Positions 1 through 7,559 of a stretch of 64,000 nt of DNA are shown in pieces. The stretch spans positions 1 to 64,000 of the forward strand of contig NZ_QEST01000023.1 of NCBI RefSeq assembly GCF_003311645.1, written 5' to 3'. The notes below the pieces were generated by a model. That model saw only the letters and a list, made by a program, of their open reading frames with translations, searched no databases and was not told the DNA's origin. The position numbers were made by a program, and so were the translations under genes. Each line of letters opens with the position of its first letter. Position 1 is the stretch's first letter. Source of the DNA: Streptomyces sp. PT12. Lineage in GTDB: Bacteria > Actinomycetota > Actinomycetes > Streptomycetales > Streptomycetaceae.

Positions 1-1
1 C

Positions 2-1411
2 CCGGGGGCCTCCGTCTCCACCGGGGCCAACTTCACCTACTCCGGCGCCAACGCCGCGCCCACGGCGTTCTCCGTCAACGGCGTCGTCTGCGGTGACGAC
101 GGCGGCCCAGGGCCCGACCCCGACCCCGACCCTGACCCCGACCCGCCAGGGGACCGGGTGGACAACCCCTACGAGGACGCGGGCGTCTATGTGAACCCCG
201 ACTGGTCGGCCAACGCCGCGGCCGAGCCCGGCGGCGACGCCATCGCCGACGAGCCCACCGCGGTCTGGCTCGACCGCCGCGCCGCGATCACCGGCGGCTC
301 CGCCGGGAACTCGACGGGCCTGCGCGAGCACCTGGACAACGCCCTGATCCAGGCCGAGGAGCACGACAACTTCGTCTTCCAGGTCGTCGTCTACAACCTC
401 CCTGGCCGCGACTGCGCCGCGCTCGCCTCCAACGGCGAGCTGGCCGCCGACGAGATCGACGTCTACAAGGAGGAGTTCATCGACCCGATCGCCGAGATCC
501 TGGGCGACCCGGCGTACGCGGACCTCCGCATCGTGACGATCATCGAGATCGACTCGCTGCCCAACCTGATCACCAACGTCTCCCCGCGCGAGACGGCCAC
601 CGACCAGTGCGACGAGATGCTGGCCAACGGCAACTACGTCGAGGGCGTCTCCTACGCGCTCGACACGCTGGGCGACATCCCGAACGTCTACAACTACATC
701 GACGCGGGCCACTACGGCTGGATCGGCTGGGACGACAACTTCGGCGCCTCGGCCGAGCTGTTCCACGAGACCGCCACCACGGGCGGCGCGTCCGTCGACG
801 ATGTGGCGGGCTTCATCGTCAACACCGCCAACTACGGCCCGTCCGTCGAGCCGCACTACAGCATCGACGACACCGTCGGCGGCAGGTCCGTGCGCGAGTC
901 GGAATGGGTCGACTGGAACCGCTACATCGACAACCAGTCGTTCGCCCTCGCCTTCCGCGACGAGCTGGTCAGTCAGGGCTTCAACGACGAGATCGGCATG
1001 CTGATCGACACCTCGCGCAACGGGTGGGGCGGCCCCGACCGGCCGACGGGCCCAGGCCCGACGACCGATGTGAACGCCTATGTCGAGGGCAGCCGCGTCG
1101 ACGGCCGCATCCAGACGGGCAACTGGTGCAACCAGTCAGGCGCGGGCCTGGGCGAGCGGCCCACCGCGTCGCCGGTCCCGAACATCGACGCCTACGCGTG
1201 GATCAAGCCGCCGGGCGAGTCCGACGGCTCGAGCGAGGAGATCCCGAACGACGAGGGCAAGGGCTTCGACCGCATGTGCGACCCCACATACGAGGGGAAC
1301 CCGCGCAACAACAACAACATGTCGGGAGCGCTGCCCGACGCGCCCCTGTCGGGCCACTGGTTCTCCGCGCAGTTCCAGGAGCTCCTGGCCAACGCCTACC
1401 CGCCCCTGTGA
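2..1411 (+). CDS. Secreted GH6 cellulase (cellobiohydrolase type) with CBM2, 5' truncated
   Basis: The reading frame is open from the first bases of the window, so the signal peptide and most of the cellulose-binding module are missing; about 469 residues are visible. Residues 1-30 look like the end of a CBM2 (Gly/Asn/Thr-rich strands closing with AFSVNGVVC). A (Asp-Pro)n linker follows at about residues 38-50, then a GH6 catalytic domain to the end. GH6 signatures include NYIDAGHYGWIGW, the IDTSRNGWGG stretch and the C-terminal AWIKPPGESDG motif. GH6 enzymes are inverting beta-1,4-glucanases acting on cellulose outside the cell. The long catalytic domain with extra loops favours an exo-acting cellobiohydrolase over an endoglucanase, but that is inferred. 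A strong hairpin terminator follows the stop. Confidence 0.9.
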   Translation, partial: PGASVSTGANFTYSGANAAPTAFSVNGVVCGDDGGPGPDPDPDPDPDPPGDRVDNPYEDAGVYVNPDWSANAAAEPGGDAIADEPTAVWLDRRAAITGGSAGNSTGLREHLDNALIQAEEHDNFVFQVVVYNLPGRDCAALASNGELAADEIDVYKEEFIDPIAEILGDPAYADLRIVTIIEIDSLPNLITNVSPRETATDQCDEMLANGNYVEGVSYALDTLGDIPNVYNYIDAGHYGWIGWDDNFGASAELFHETATTGGASVDDVAGFIVNTANYGPSVEPHYSIDDTVGGRSVRESEWVDWNRYIDNQSFALAFRDELVSQGFNDEIGMLIDTSRNGWGGPDRPTGPGPTTDVNAYVEGSRVDGRIQTGNWCNQSGAGLGERPTASPVPNIDAYAWIKPPGESDGSSEEIPNDEGKGFDRMCDPTYEGNPRNNNNMSGALPDAPLSGHWFSAQFQELLANAYPPL

Positions 1412-1436
1412 TCTGACATCCCGGGGATGTGACTGA

Positions 1437-1468
1437 GGCCGGGGCCCCGGAAGTCCGGGGCCCCGGCC
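1437..1468 (+). terminator. Strong hairpin terminator after the cellulase gene
   Basis: A perfect 15-bp stem (GGCCGGGGCCCCGGA paired with its complement) closes over an AG loop 25 bases after the cellulase stop codon. It has no T-tract, which is usual for Streptomyces terminators. Confidence 0.8.
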
Positions 1469-1509
1469 GCGCGTTCTTCCGTGCCGGGCCGCCCTCCCGG
1501 GTGAGCCGT

Positions 1510-1515
1510 TAGGGT
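1510..1515 (+). promoter_or_regulatory. Candidate -10 element for leaderless SRAP mRNA
   Basis: TAGGGT lies six bases before the ATG at 1522. This spacing would start the transcript at or next to the ATG, giving a leaderless message; no Shine-Dalgarno sequence is visible. There is no clear -35 hexamer. Confidence 0.45.
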
Positions 1516-1521
1516 GGCGGC

Positions 1522-2355
1522 ATGTGCGGACGGTATGCGGCGAGCAGGCGGCCCGAGGACCTGGCGGGGCTGTTCGACATCGAGCGCTGGGACCCCGAGG
1601 CCACCCTCCCCGCCGACTGGAACGTCGCGCCCACCAAGGAGGTGTACGCCGTTCTCGACCGCCCGCTCAGGGAGCAGGGCGCGGGCCCCGAGCCGGTCCG
1701 CCAGCTGCGCGTGCTGCGCTGGGGCCTGGTGCCCTCGTGGGCCAAGTCCCCCGAGTCCGCGGTCAAGATGATCAACGCCAGGGCCGAGACCGTGCACGAG
1801 AAGACGGCCTACCGCCGCCCGTTCGCCGCCCGCCGCTGCCTCCTGCCCGCCGACGGGTACTACGAGTGGGTCACCGGGCGGGCCGAGCGCGCCGAGGAGG
1901 AGAAGGGCAAGCGCAAGCGCCCCCGCAAGCAGCCCTACTTCGTGACGCCCCTCGACGGCGGCGTGATGGCGCTGGCCGGTCTTTACGAGTTCTGGCGCGA
2001 CGGCACGCTGCCCGACGACCACCCGCGCGCCTGGTGGGCCACGTGCACCGTGATCACCACCGAGGCCGAGACCGAGCCGCTGCCGGTCCCCGCGGGGATC
2101 GGCGAGGCGGAGCGGGCGCCGCGTTCGCTCTCCGACATCCACCCGCGCATGCCGCTCGCGCTGCCGCCAGAGCGCTGGGACGCCTGGCTCGACCCGGGGC
2201 GCACCGACCCCGACGAGGTCCGCGGCCTGCTCGCGCCCCCGCCCCCCGGCCGCTTCCGCGCCTACCCCGTCCCCACCGCCGTGAGCAATGTGCGCAACAA
2301 CGGCCCCGAGCTGCTTGCCGAGCTTCCGGCGCCCGAGGAGGCCACCCTCTTCTGA
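1522..2355 (+). CDS. SRAP (SOS response-associated peptidase) family protein, YedK/HMCES type
   Basis: The protein has 277 residues, within the usual SRAP range. SRAP proteins shield abasic sites in single-stranded DNA by forming a covalent thiazolidine link through the N-terminal cysteine after Met1 is removed. The family residues are all present: Cys2 in MCGRY, Asn34 in NVAPT, Glu near 115 in DGYYEW and His near 206 in [10 protein letters not shown] Lys/Arg-rich insert (about residues 120-140) precedes the third conserved block. The start is fixed by the need for Cys at position 2. The probable message is leaderless. It stands alone upstream of the sigR promoter; a DNA-repair role is family knowledge, not shown by context. 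Confidence 0.93.
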   Translation: MCGRYAASRRPEDLAGLFDIERWDPEATLPADWNVAPTKEVYAVLDRPLREQGAGPEPVRQLRVLRWGLVPSWAKSPESAVKMINARAETVHEKTAYRRPFAARRCLLPADGYYEWVTGRAERAEEEKGKRKRPRKQPYFVTPLDGGVMALAGLYEFWRDGTLPDDHPRAWWATCTVITTEAETEPLPVPAGIGEAERAPRSLSDIHPRMPLALPPERWDAWLDPGRTDPDEVRGLLAPPPPGRFRAYPVPTAVSNVRNNGPELLAELPAPEEATLF

Positions 2356-2379
2356 GGGGGCGGCCACCCCTCGGCGCGC

Positions 2380-2406
2380 GGGAATGCCGGGCGCCCGCGC
2401 GGCGTT
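2380..2406 (+). promoter_or_regulatory. SigR-type autoregulatory promoter
   Basis: The sequence reads GGGAAT, exactly 18 bases, then GTT. This is the SigR -35/-10 consensus known from S. coelicolor (GGAAT-N18-GTT). It lies 40 bases upstream of the ATG at 2446, so SigR should activate its own operon after thiol oxidation. Transcription would begin a few bases past 2406, upstream of both possible sigR starts. Confidence 0.85.
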
Positions 2407-2445
2407 CCCCCTCCGACACGCTCACGCGAGAGAGGGAGACCCCCG

Positions 2446-3267
2446 ATGGCTTCCATCGCCTGGCCGGCGAGCCCCACCAAGACCCCGGTCCGCAGGGCCG
2501 CCGAGGTGGACTGGGCCACGCTCCGGCTGGCGGCCGAGCGGTCGCACCCGAAGGCGGACCCGCCGAAGGGTCGTCTATCCTCCGAAGCGGACGAGTCCGG
2601 CACCACCGGGCTCACGACGCTTTTCGAGGAGGTGGGTCCGGTCACCGGCACGGACGAGGGCACGCACGAGGAGACCGAGACCACGGCCGAGCGGAACGCC
2701 CGTTTCGAGCGCGACGCGCTCGGCTACCTGGACCAGATGTACTCGGCGGCGCTGCGCATGACGCGCAACCCCGCGGACGCCGAGGACCTGGTGCAGGAGA
2801 CCTACGCCAAGGCGTACGGCTCGTTCCACCAGTTCCGCGAGGGCACCAACCTCAAGGCGTGGATGTACCGCATCCTCACCAACACGTTCATCAACTCCTA
2901 CCGCAAGAAGCAGCGGGAGCCGCAGCGCAGCGCGGCGGAGGACATCGAGGACTGGCAGCTGGCGCGCGCCGAGTCCCACATGTCCACCGGGCTGCGGTCG
3001 GCCGAGTCGCAGGCGCTCGACCACCTGCCCGACTCGGACGTGAAGCAGGCGCTCCAGGCGATCCCCGAGGAGTTCCGCATCGCGGTCTACCTCGCTGACG
3101 TCGAGGGCTTTGCCTACAAGGAGATCGCCGACATCATGGGAACACCCATCGGCACGGTGATGTCCCGGCTGCACCGCGGCCGCAGGCAGCTCCGCGACAT
3201 GCTCGCGGACTACGCCAGGGAGCGCGGTCTCGTCCCGGCCGGGGTCCAGGAAGGCTCAGGATCATGA
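2446..3267 (+). CDS. sigR: RNA polymerase sigma factor SigR (thiol-oxidative stress), long form
   Basis: This is an ECF-type sigma factor with region 2 (starting near [11 protein letters not shown], with [10 protein letters not shown] and the NLKAWMYRI block) and region 4 ([18 protein letters not shown], a helix-turn-helix). SigR directs transcription of thioredoxin, mycothiol and proteolysis genes under disulphide stress. Two in-frame starts are plausible. ATG 2446 has a good GAGAGAGGGAG ribosome site and gives 273 residues. GTG 2632 begins [10 protein letters not shown] and gives a 211-residue core protein. In S. coelicolor the induced promoter yields an N-terminally extended, unstable SigR', and the 62-residue extension here fits that model. 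The stop codon overlaps rsrA by four bases. Confidence 0.95.
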   Translation: MASIAWPASPTKTPVRRAAEVDWATLRLAAERSHPKADPPKGRLSSEADESGTTGLTTLFEEVGPVTGTDEGTHEETETTAERNARFERDALGYLDQMYSAALRMTRNPADAEDLVQETYAKAYGSFHQFREGTNLKAWMYRILTNTFINSYRKKQREPQRSAAEDIEDWQLARAESHMSTGLRSAESQALDHLPDSDVKQALQAIPEEFRIAVYLADVEGFAYKEIADIMGTPIGTVMSRLHRGRRQLRDMLADYARERGLVPAGVQEGSGS

Positions 3268-3560
3268 GTGGTGACCAGTCACACCCCACGGACTGCTCCG
3301 AGGTCCTGGGCCGCCTCTACGAGTACCTCGACCGCGAGATGCCGGACGGGGAGTGCGCCAAGTTCCAGGAGCACATCGACGAGTGCTCTCCGTGCCTGGA
3401 GAAATACGGCCTGGAGCAGTCCGTCAAGGAGCTCGTGAAGCGCTGCTGCGGCCATGACGAGGTCCCCTCCGACCTCAGGTCGAAGGTCATGGACCGCATC
3501 GAGTCGATCCGCGAGGACGAGGCGGACGCCGCGAGCCCCGCCCCCCGTCGGATCGAGTAA
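3264..3560 (+). CDS. rsrA: Redox-sensing zinc anti-sigma factor RsrA
   Basis: The protein has 98 residues and is of the ZAS (zinc-binding anti-sigma) type. It holds SigR inactive in reducing conditions and releases it when cysteines form a disulphide. The key residues are Cys11, Cys31, His37, Cys41 and Cys44 (the HxxxCxxC motif is HIDECSPC) plus Cys61-Cys62, the same pattern as S. coelicolor RsrA, where Cys11, His37, Cys41 and Cys44 bind zinc. The extra Cys at position 3 of the S. coelicolor protein is absent. The ATGA overlap with sigR indicates translational coupling, which helps keep sigma and anti-sigma stoichiometric. The operon is expected to be induced by SigR from the promoter at 2380-2406. 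Confidence 0.95.
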   Translation: MSGDQSHPTDCSEVLGRLYEYLDREMPDGECAKFQEHIDECSPCLEKYGLEQSVKELVKRCCGHDEVPSDLRSKVMDRIESIREDEADAASPAPRRIE

Positions 3561-3732
3561 CGGAATCCTCACCGTCCGCGTTTCACCCCGCTGGTCTTCC
3601 ACCGTCTCGCGAGCCGCGCGCGCCTGACCCATGCTGTGAGCAGGCGCCTGTCCGCCCATGGTTGGATGCGGCCCTGGACGGACAGGAGAACTGTGAAGTG
3701 CACGCTACGAAGCGGGAATCAGGCGGGACACC

Positions 3733-4725
3733 GTGAGGATCTTCGGCAGGGTCCGGCAGCGGCCTTCCACCGACTGGCGGCTGGCCACCAACCGGGCTTT
3801 CACCCTCATCGACGACGGCCGCTACGACGACGCGGACGCGCTGCTGACGCGCGCCGCCGATCTCGAGCCCTGGCTGTCGGAGTCCTGGTTCAACCTGGCG
3901 CTGCTGCACAAGTTCCGGCACGACTGGGAGCAGGCGCGCTCCGCGGGGCTGCGGGCCGTCGCCCTGCTGGAGAAGGACGCGGGCGCCCCTGACTGGTGGA
4001 ACGTCGGCATCGCCGCCACCGCGCTCCAGGACTGGCCGCTGGCCCGGCGCGCGTGGCAGGCGTACGGCCTGCCGGTGCCGGGCGACCCCGCGGTCGCGGA
4101 CGCCCCCGTGGCCATGGACCTCGGCGGGGCCGCGGTCCGCCTCTCGCCCGAGGGCGAGGCCGAGGTGGTGTGGGGGCGGCGGCTCGATCCGGCCAGGATC
4201 GAGATCCAGAACATCCCGCTGCCGTCGTCGGGCCGCCGCTGGGGCGAGGTCGTCCTGCACGACGGGGTCCCGCGCGGCGAGCGGACGACCGCGACGGGCG
4301 GCGTCTCGTCGGTGTACCCGGTCTTCGACGAGATCGAGCTGTGGGCGCCATCCGCGGTGCCGACGTGGGTCGTACTGATCGAGGCCGCGGCCGAGTCCGA
4401 CCGCGACGCCCTGGAGCGGCTGGCGGCGGACGCGGGCTACGCGGCCGAGGACTGGTCGTCGTCGGTGCGGCTGCTGTGCCGCGCCTGTTCGGAGAGCCGC
4501 ATGCCGAGCGAGGAGGGCGACGGCCTGGCGCAGCACGACCCGCACGACCACAGCGTTCCCGGGCAGCCCGGGCCGCTCGGCCACACCGGCGCGGGCGGGA
4601 TGTGGTCGCCCGAGCGCGAGTGCGGGGTGGCGGCGCCGGGGGCGCTGGTGCGGGGGCTGCTCGACGGCTGGGTCGCGGACAGCCCCGACTCCCGTGACTG
4701 GCGTGATCTCGAAGAGGTCTGCTGA
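3733..4725 (+). CDS. Conserved TPR-containing protein of unknown function
   Basis: The protein has 330 residues. The first 120 residues form two to three TPR-like helical pairs (AFTLIDDGRYDDADALLTRA, SWFNLALLHKFRHDWEQAR), and the rest is a mixed alpha/beta domain with no name I can give. The C-terminal part has a possible metal or redox site: Cys-x-x-Cys in LCRACSE, a His-rich QHDPHDH stretch and a later Cys in ERECG. No signal peptide is seen. Start GTG 3733 is the only reasonable one before the TPR begins, but its ribosome site is weak. It follows rsrA by 172 bases, so it probably has its own promoter. Confidence 0.75.
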   Translation: MRIFGRVRQRPSTDWRLATNRAFTLIDDGRYDDADALLTRAADLEPWLSESWFNLALLHKFRHDWEQARSAGLRAVALLEKDAGAPDWWNVGIAATALQDWPLARRAWQAYGLPVPGDPAVADAPVAMDLGGAAVRLSPEGEAEVVWGRRLDPARIEIQNIPLPSSGRRWGEVVLHDGVPRGERTTATGGVSSVYPVFDEIELWAPSAVPTWVVLIEAAAESDRDALERLAADAGYAAEDWSSSVRLLCRACSESRMPSEEGDGLAQHDPHDHSVPGQPGPLGHTGAGGMWSPERECGVAAPGALVRGLLDGWVADSPDSRDWRDLEEVC

Positions 4726-4848
4726 GAGAAGGGGACAGGCGCCCCCGCCCGCCCTTTAAGCTGTGGGGATCAGCCGGACGGGCTGGATCGACGGGGCTGT
4801 GAGTTTCGCAGCGGGGACCTGGCATGAGGGAAAGGCACACGGCCGACC

Positions 4849-5481
4849 ATGGCGCAGCAGGACATCGATGAGCGGGTCAGCGACGAGTTCGTCGACGACA
4901 CCAAGGACGCCGAGGAGCGGGAGAGGGAGCACCGGGAGCGGGGCACGGTGCGGCCGATCACCGTTGTCGGCCATCCGATGCTGCACCGGGAGTGCCGGGA
5001 TGTCACGGAGTTCGGCGACGAGCTCGCGGCGTTGATCGACGACATGTTCGCCAGCCAGCGCGCCGCCGAGGGCGTGGGCCTGGCCGCGAACCAGATCGGC
5101 GTGGACCTCAAGGTCTTCGTCTACGACTGCCCCGACGACGACGGCGTGCGGCACGTCGGGGTGGTGTGCAACCCCGTCCTCGACGAGCTGCCCGCCGAGT
5201 CACGGGTGCTGGACGACAACAACGAGGGCTGCCTCTCGGTGCCCACCGCCTATGCCGAGCTCGCGCGCCCCGACTACGCCGTGGTCCGCGGGCAGGACGC
5301 CAGCGGGAACCCCATCACGGTGCGCGGCACCGGGTACTTCGCGCGCTGCCTCCAGCACGAGACGGACCACCTCTACGGGCGCCTCTATCTGGATCGGCTG
5401 TCCAAGCGGGAGCGGAAGAAGGCGCTCACGATGATGGCCGAGGGCACCCCGCGCTACGAGACGGTGCCCAACGCCGAGTGA
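4849..5481 (+). CDS. def: Peptide deformylase
   Basis: The protein has 210 residues. Peptide deformylase removes the formyl group from the N-terminal methionine of new proteins, using a divalent metal. All three motifs are intact: [10 protein letters not shown] (motif 1), EGCLSVP (motif 2, metal-binding Cys) and QHETDHLYG (motif 3, HExxH metal-binding histidines). About 40 acidic/charged residues precede the catalytic domain, an extension seen in some actinobacterial copies. The start ATG 4849 has a GAGGGAAAGG ribosome site a little far upstream. The stop codon lies inside the first unit of a 16-bp tandem repeat. Streptomyces often carry several def genes, so this may be a secondary copy. Confidence 0.93.
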   Translation: MAQQDIDERVSDEFVDDTKDAEEREREHRERGTVRPITVVGHPMLHRECRDVTEFGDELAALIDDMFASQRAAEGVGLAANQIGVDLKVFVYDCPDDDGVRHVGVVCNPVLDELPAESRVLDDNNEGCLSVPTAYAELARPDYAVVRGQDASGNPITVRGTGYFARCLQHETDHLYGRLYLDRLSKRERKKALTMMAEGTPRYETVPNAE

Positions 5482-5550
5482 TCCGGCCGCCGAGTGATCC
5501 GGAGGGGGAGTGATCCGGAGGGGGAGTGATCCGGAGGGGGAGTGATCCGG
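5478..5550 (+). repeat. 16-bp tandem repeat (about 4.5 units) starting on the def stop codon
   Basis: Units of GTGATCCGGAGGGGGA start at 5478 (variant second half), 5494, 5510 and 5526, and a partial unit starts at 5542. The period is strictly 16 bases. The first unit contains the TGA stop of def, so the array looks like repeated duplication of the gene's own 3' end. It could form stacked weak secondary structure but has no obvious coding role. Confidence 0.9.
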
Positions 5551-5643
5551 GGTGGGGCGTTGGCCGCGGGACGGGCTCCACTGGGCTGGTCCTGTGGCGA
5601 ACGCCCCGATGGTTGACGCGCGTTGAGCCCATGCGTCACGCTG

Positions 5644-5659
5644 GATACCGACCGGTATC
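5644..5659. promoter_or_regulatory. Palindrome upstream of the M15 peptidase gene
   Basis: GATACCG-AC-CGGTATC is a perfect inverted repeat with 7-bp arms, 18 bases upstream of the start codon at 5678 and just before its GGAGG ribosome site. It may be an operator or mRNA structure; no regulator is known. Confidence 0.4.
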
Positions 5660-5677
5660 TCTCCCCACGGAGGCAGC

Positions 5678-6412
5678 ATGTTGAGACGCGCGCTGCGTGT
5701 CCTGCTCGCGATTGTCATGATCTCATCAGCGGCCGTGGTCAGCACGGTGGCCACCGCTGGCACCGCCTATGCCGACGGCTGCTACACCTGGAACCGCACC
5801 CTCAGGCAGGGCTCGACGGGCGAGGATGTGCGCCAGCTCCAGATCCGGGTGTCAGGCTACCCCGGCTATGGCGCGGTACTCGCCCTCGACGGCGTGTACG
5901 GCCCGGCCACGGCGGCGGCCGTGACGCGGTTCCAGCAGGCGTACGGCCTCAGCGCCGACGGCATCGCCGGGCCGCAGACGTTCGGCAAGATCTACGACCT
6001 CCAGGACAACGACTGCACCCCCGTTCACTTCACCTGGGGCGAGCTCAACCGGTGCAACAGCAACTGGTCGGGCGGCCAGGTCAGCGCCTCCCAGGCGCGC
6101 GCCAACGCCCTGGTGAGCATGTGGAAGCTGGAGGCCCTGCGCCACGCCCTCGGCGACCGCGCCATCGTCACCAGCAGCGGCTTCCGCTCCGTCTCCTGCA
6201 ACAACGCCGCGGGCGGCTCGCCCACCAGCCGCCACATGTACGGGGACGCCGTCGACCTCGTCGGCACGCCGTCGTTCTGCCAGCTGTCGCAGCAGGCCAG
6301 GTACCACGGCTTCAACGAGATCCTCGGCCCTGGCTACCCAGGCCACAACGACCATGTGCACCTGGCGCACAGGTCGTCGCGCTACTGGTCCGCGCCCAGC
6401 TGCGGCATCTGA
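5678..6412 (+). CDS. Secreted zinc D-Ala-D-Ala carboxypeptidase-like protein (PG_binding_1 plus peptidase M15A)
   Basis: The protein has 244 residues. A Sec signal peptide covers residues 1-31 (MLRRALRVLLA, hydrophobic core, Ala-Tyr-Ala cleavage region). A peptidoglycan-binding domain follows at about 40-105 (QGSTGEDVRQLQ, DGVYGPATAAAVTRFQ, GIAGPQTFG). The C-terminal half is an M15A domain with zinc ligands in SRHMYGDAVD and HNDHVHLA, the pattern of the S. albus G DD-carboxypeptidase. It should trim stem peptides in the cell wall. Paired cysteines (for example in the NRCNSN and VSCNNAA segments) suggest disulphides. The start has a GGAGG site eight bases upstream. It converges with nrdB across a shared terminator. 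Confidence 0.9.
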   Translation: MLRRALRVLLAIVMISSAAVVSTVATAGTAYADGCYTWNRTLRQGSTGEDVRQLQIRVSGYPGYGAVLALDGVYGPATAAAVTRFQQAYGLSADGIAGPQTFGKIYDLQDNDCTPVHFTWGELNRCNSNWSGGQVSASQARANALVSMWKLEALRHALGDRAIVTSSGFRSVSCNNAAGGSPTSRHMYGDAVDLVGTPSFCQLSQQARYHGFNEILGPGYPGHNDHVHLAHRSSRYWSAPSCGI

Positions 6413-6467
6413 CCGGAGCGTTGATCGGCGCTGCGACCGGCGCGCCGATCCGCAAGACCCCGTGAAC

Positions 6468-6505
6468 GCCGGTCCGCTCCCGCGCCCATGCGGGGGCGGA
6501 CCGGC
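6468..6505. terminator. Bidirectional terminator between the M15 peptidase gene and nrdB
   Basis: A 16-bp stem (one G-T pair) with a six-base loop lies between the two convergent genes and is symmetric enough to work on both strands. Confidence 0.8.
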
Positions 6506-6524
6506 GCCCGGCGCTCGGCGACCG

Positions 6525-7559
6525 TCAGAACTCGTCGTCGAACGACACGCTGCCCTCGACCGCCACCTGGTAGGCGGAGGGGCGGCGCTCGAAGAAGTTC
6601 GTCAGCTCCTGGACGTTCTGCAACTCCATGAAGGAGAACGGGTTCTTCGCGCCGTACACCGGAGCCAGGCCGAGGCGGACAAGCCGCTGGTCGGCCACCG
6701 CCTCGAGGTACTGGCGCATCGACCCGGTGTTCATCCCGGGCAGCCCGTCGCCGCACAGGTCCCGCGCGAACTGCGTCTCCGCCTCGACGGCCTCGGCCAG
6801 CATGGCCGCCACCTCGCGCTCCATCTCGGCGTCGAAGAGGTCGGGCTCCTCGGCGCGCACGGTGTCCACCACGGAGAACGCGAAGTCCATGTGCATCGTC
6901 TCGTCGCGGAACACCCAGTTGGTGCCGGTGGCCAGCCCGTGCAGCAGCCCCCGCGAGCGGAACCAGTACACGTAGGCGAACGCGCCGTAGAAGAACAGCC
7001 CCTCGATGCAGGCGGCGAAGCAGATCAGGTTCAGCAGGAAGCGCCGCCGGTCGGCCCTGCTCTCCAGGCGGTCAAGGCTCTCCACCGAGTCCATCCAGCG
7101 GAAGCAGAACCGCGCCTTCTCGCGGATCGACGGGATGTTCTCCACCGCGGCGAACGCCGCCGCCCGCTCGTCGGGATCGGGCAGATACGTGTCGAGCAGC
7201 GTCAGATAGAACTGGACGTGCACGGCCTCCTCGAACAGCTGCCGCGACAGATAGAGGCGCGCCTCGGGGGAGTTGATGTGCTTGTAGAGGGTCAGCACGA
7301 GGTTGTTCGCCACGATCGAGTCGCCCGTCGCGAAGAACGCCACGAGACGCCCGATCATGTGCCGCTCGCCGGGGGAGAGCTTGGCCAGGTCGGCCACGTC
7401 GGAGTGGAGATCGACCTCCTCGACGGTCCAGGTGTTCTTGATGGCGTCCCGGTAGCGCTCGTAGAACTCGGGGTAGCGCATCGGGCGCAGCGTCAGCTCG
7501 AAGCCGGGGTCCAGCAGGTTCTTGGCCGCGGCGGGTGTCGTGGGGGCGGTCACTGGCAT
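6525..7559 (-). CDS. nrdB: Class Ia ribonucleotide reductase, beta (radical) subunit
   Basis: The protein has 344 residues. It carries the diiron-tyrosyl radical cofactor that NrdA uses to reduce ribonucleoside diphosphates. Ferritin-like helices with iron ligands are visible: Glu and His in LFEEAVHVQFY, Glu and His in DETMHMDFAF. The C terminus (YQVAVEGSVSFDDEF) is the tail that docks on NrdA. The reading frame stays open upstream inside nrdA, but that part is shadow. ATG 7559 gives a 10-base overlap with nrdA; the third codon, GTG 7553, would make the classic GTGA four-base overlap and is an alternative start. It is transcribed with nrdA from the riboswitch-controlled promoter. No nrdS follows, unlike the nrdABS operon reported for S. 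coelicolor. Confidence 0.95.
   Translation of the reverse strand: MPVTAPTTPAAAKNLLDPGFELTLRPMRYPEFYERYRDAIKNTWTVEEVDLHSDVADLAKLSPGERHMIGRLVAFFATGDSIVANNLVLTLYKHINSPEARLYLSRQLFEEAVHVQFYLTLLDTYLPDPDERAAAFAAVENIPSIREKARFCFRWMDSVESLDRLESRADRRRFLLNLICFAACIEGLFFYGAFAYVYWFRSRGLLHGLATGTNWVFRDETMHMDFAFSVVDTVRAEEPDLFDAEMEREVAAMLAEAVEAETQFARDLCGDGLPGMNTGSMRQYLEAVADQRLVRLGLAPVYGAKNPFSFMELQNVQELTNFFERRPSAYQVAVEGSVSFDDEF

Noticed and set aside
3563-3587. A second SigR-like promoter (GGAAT then GTT) after rsrA
   Set aside because: The spacing to the nearest GTT is about 13 bases instead of 18.
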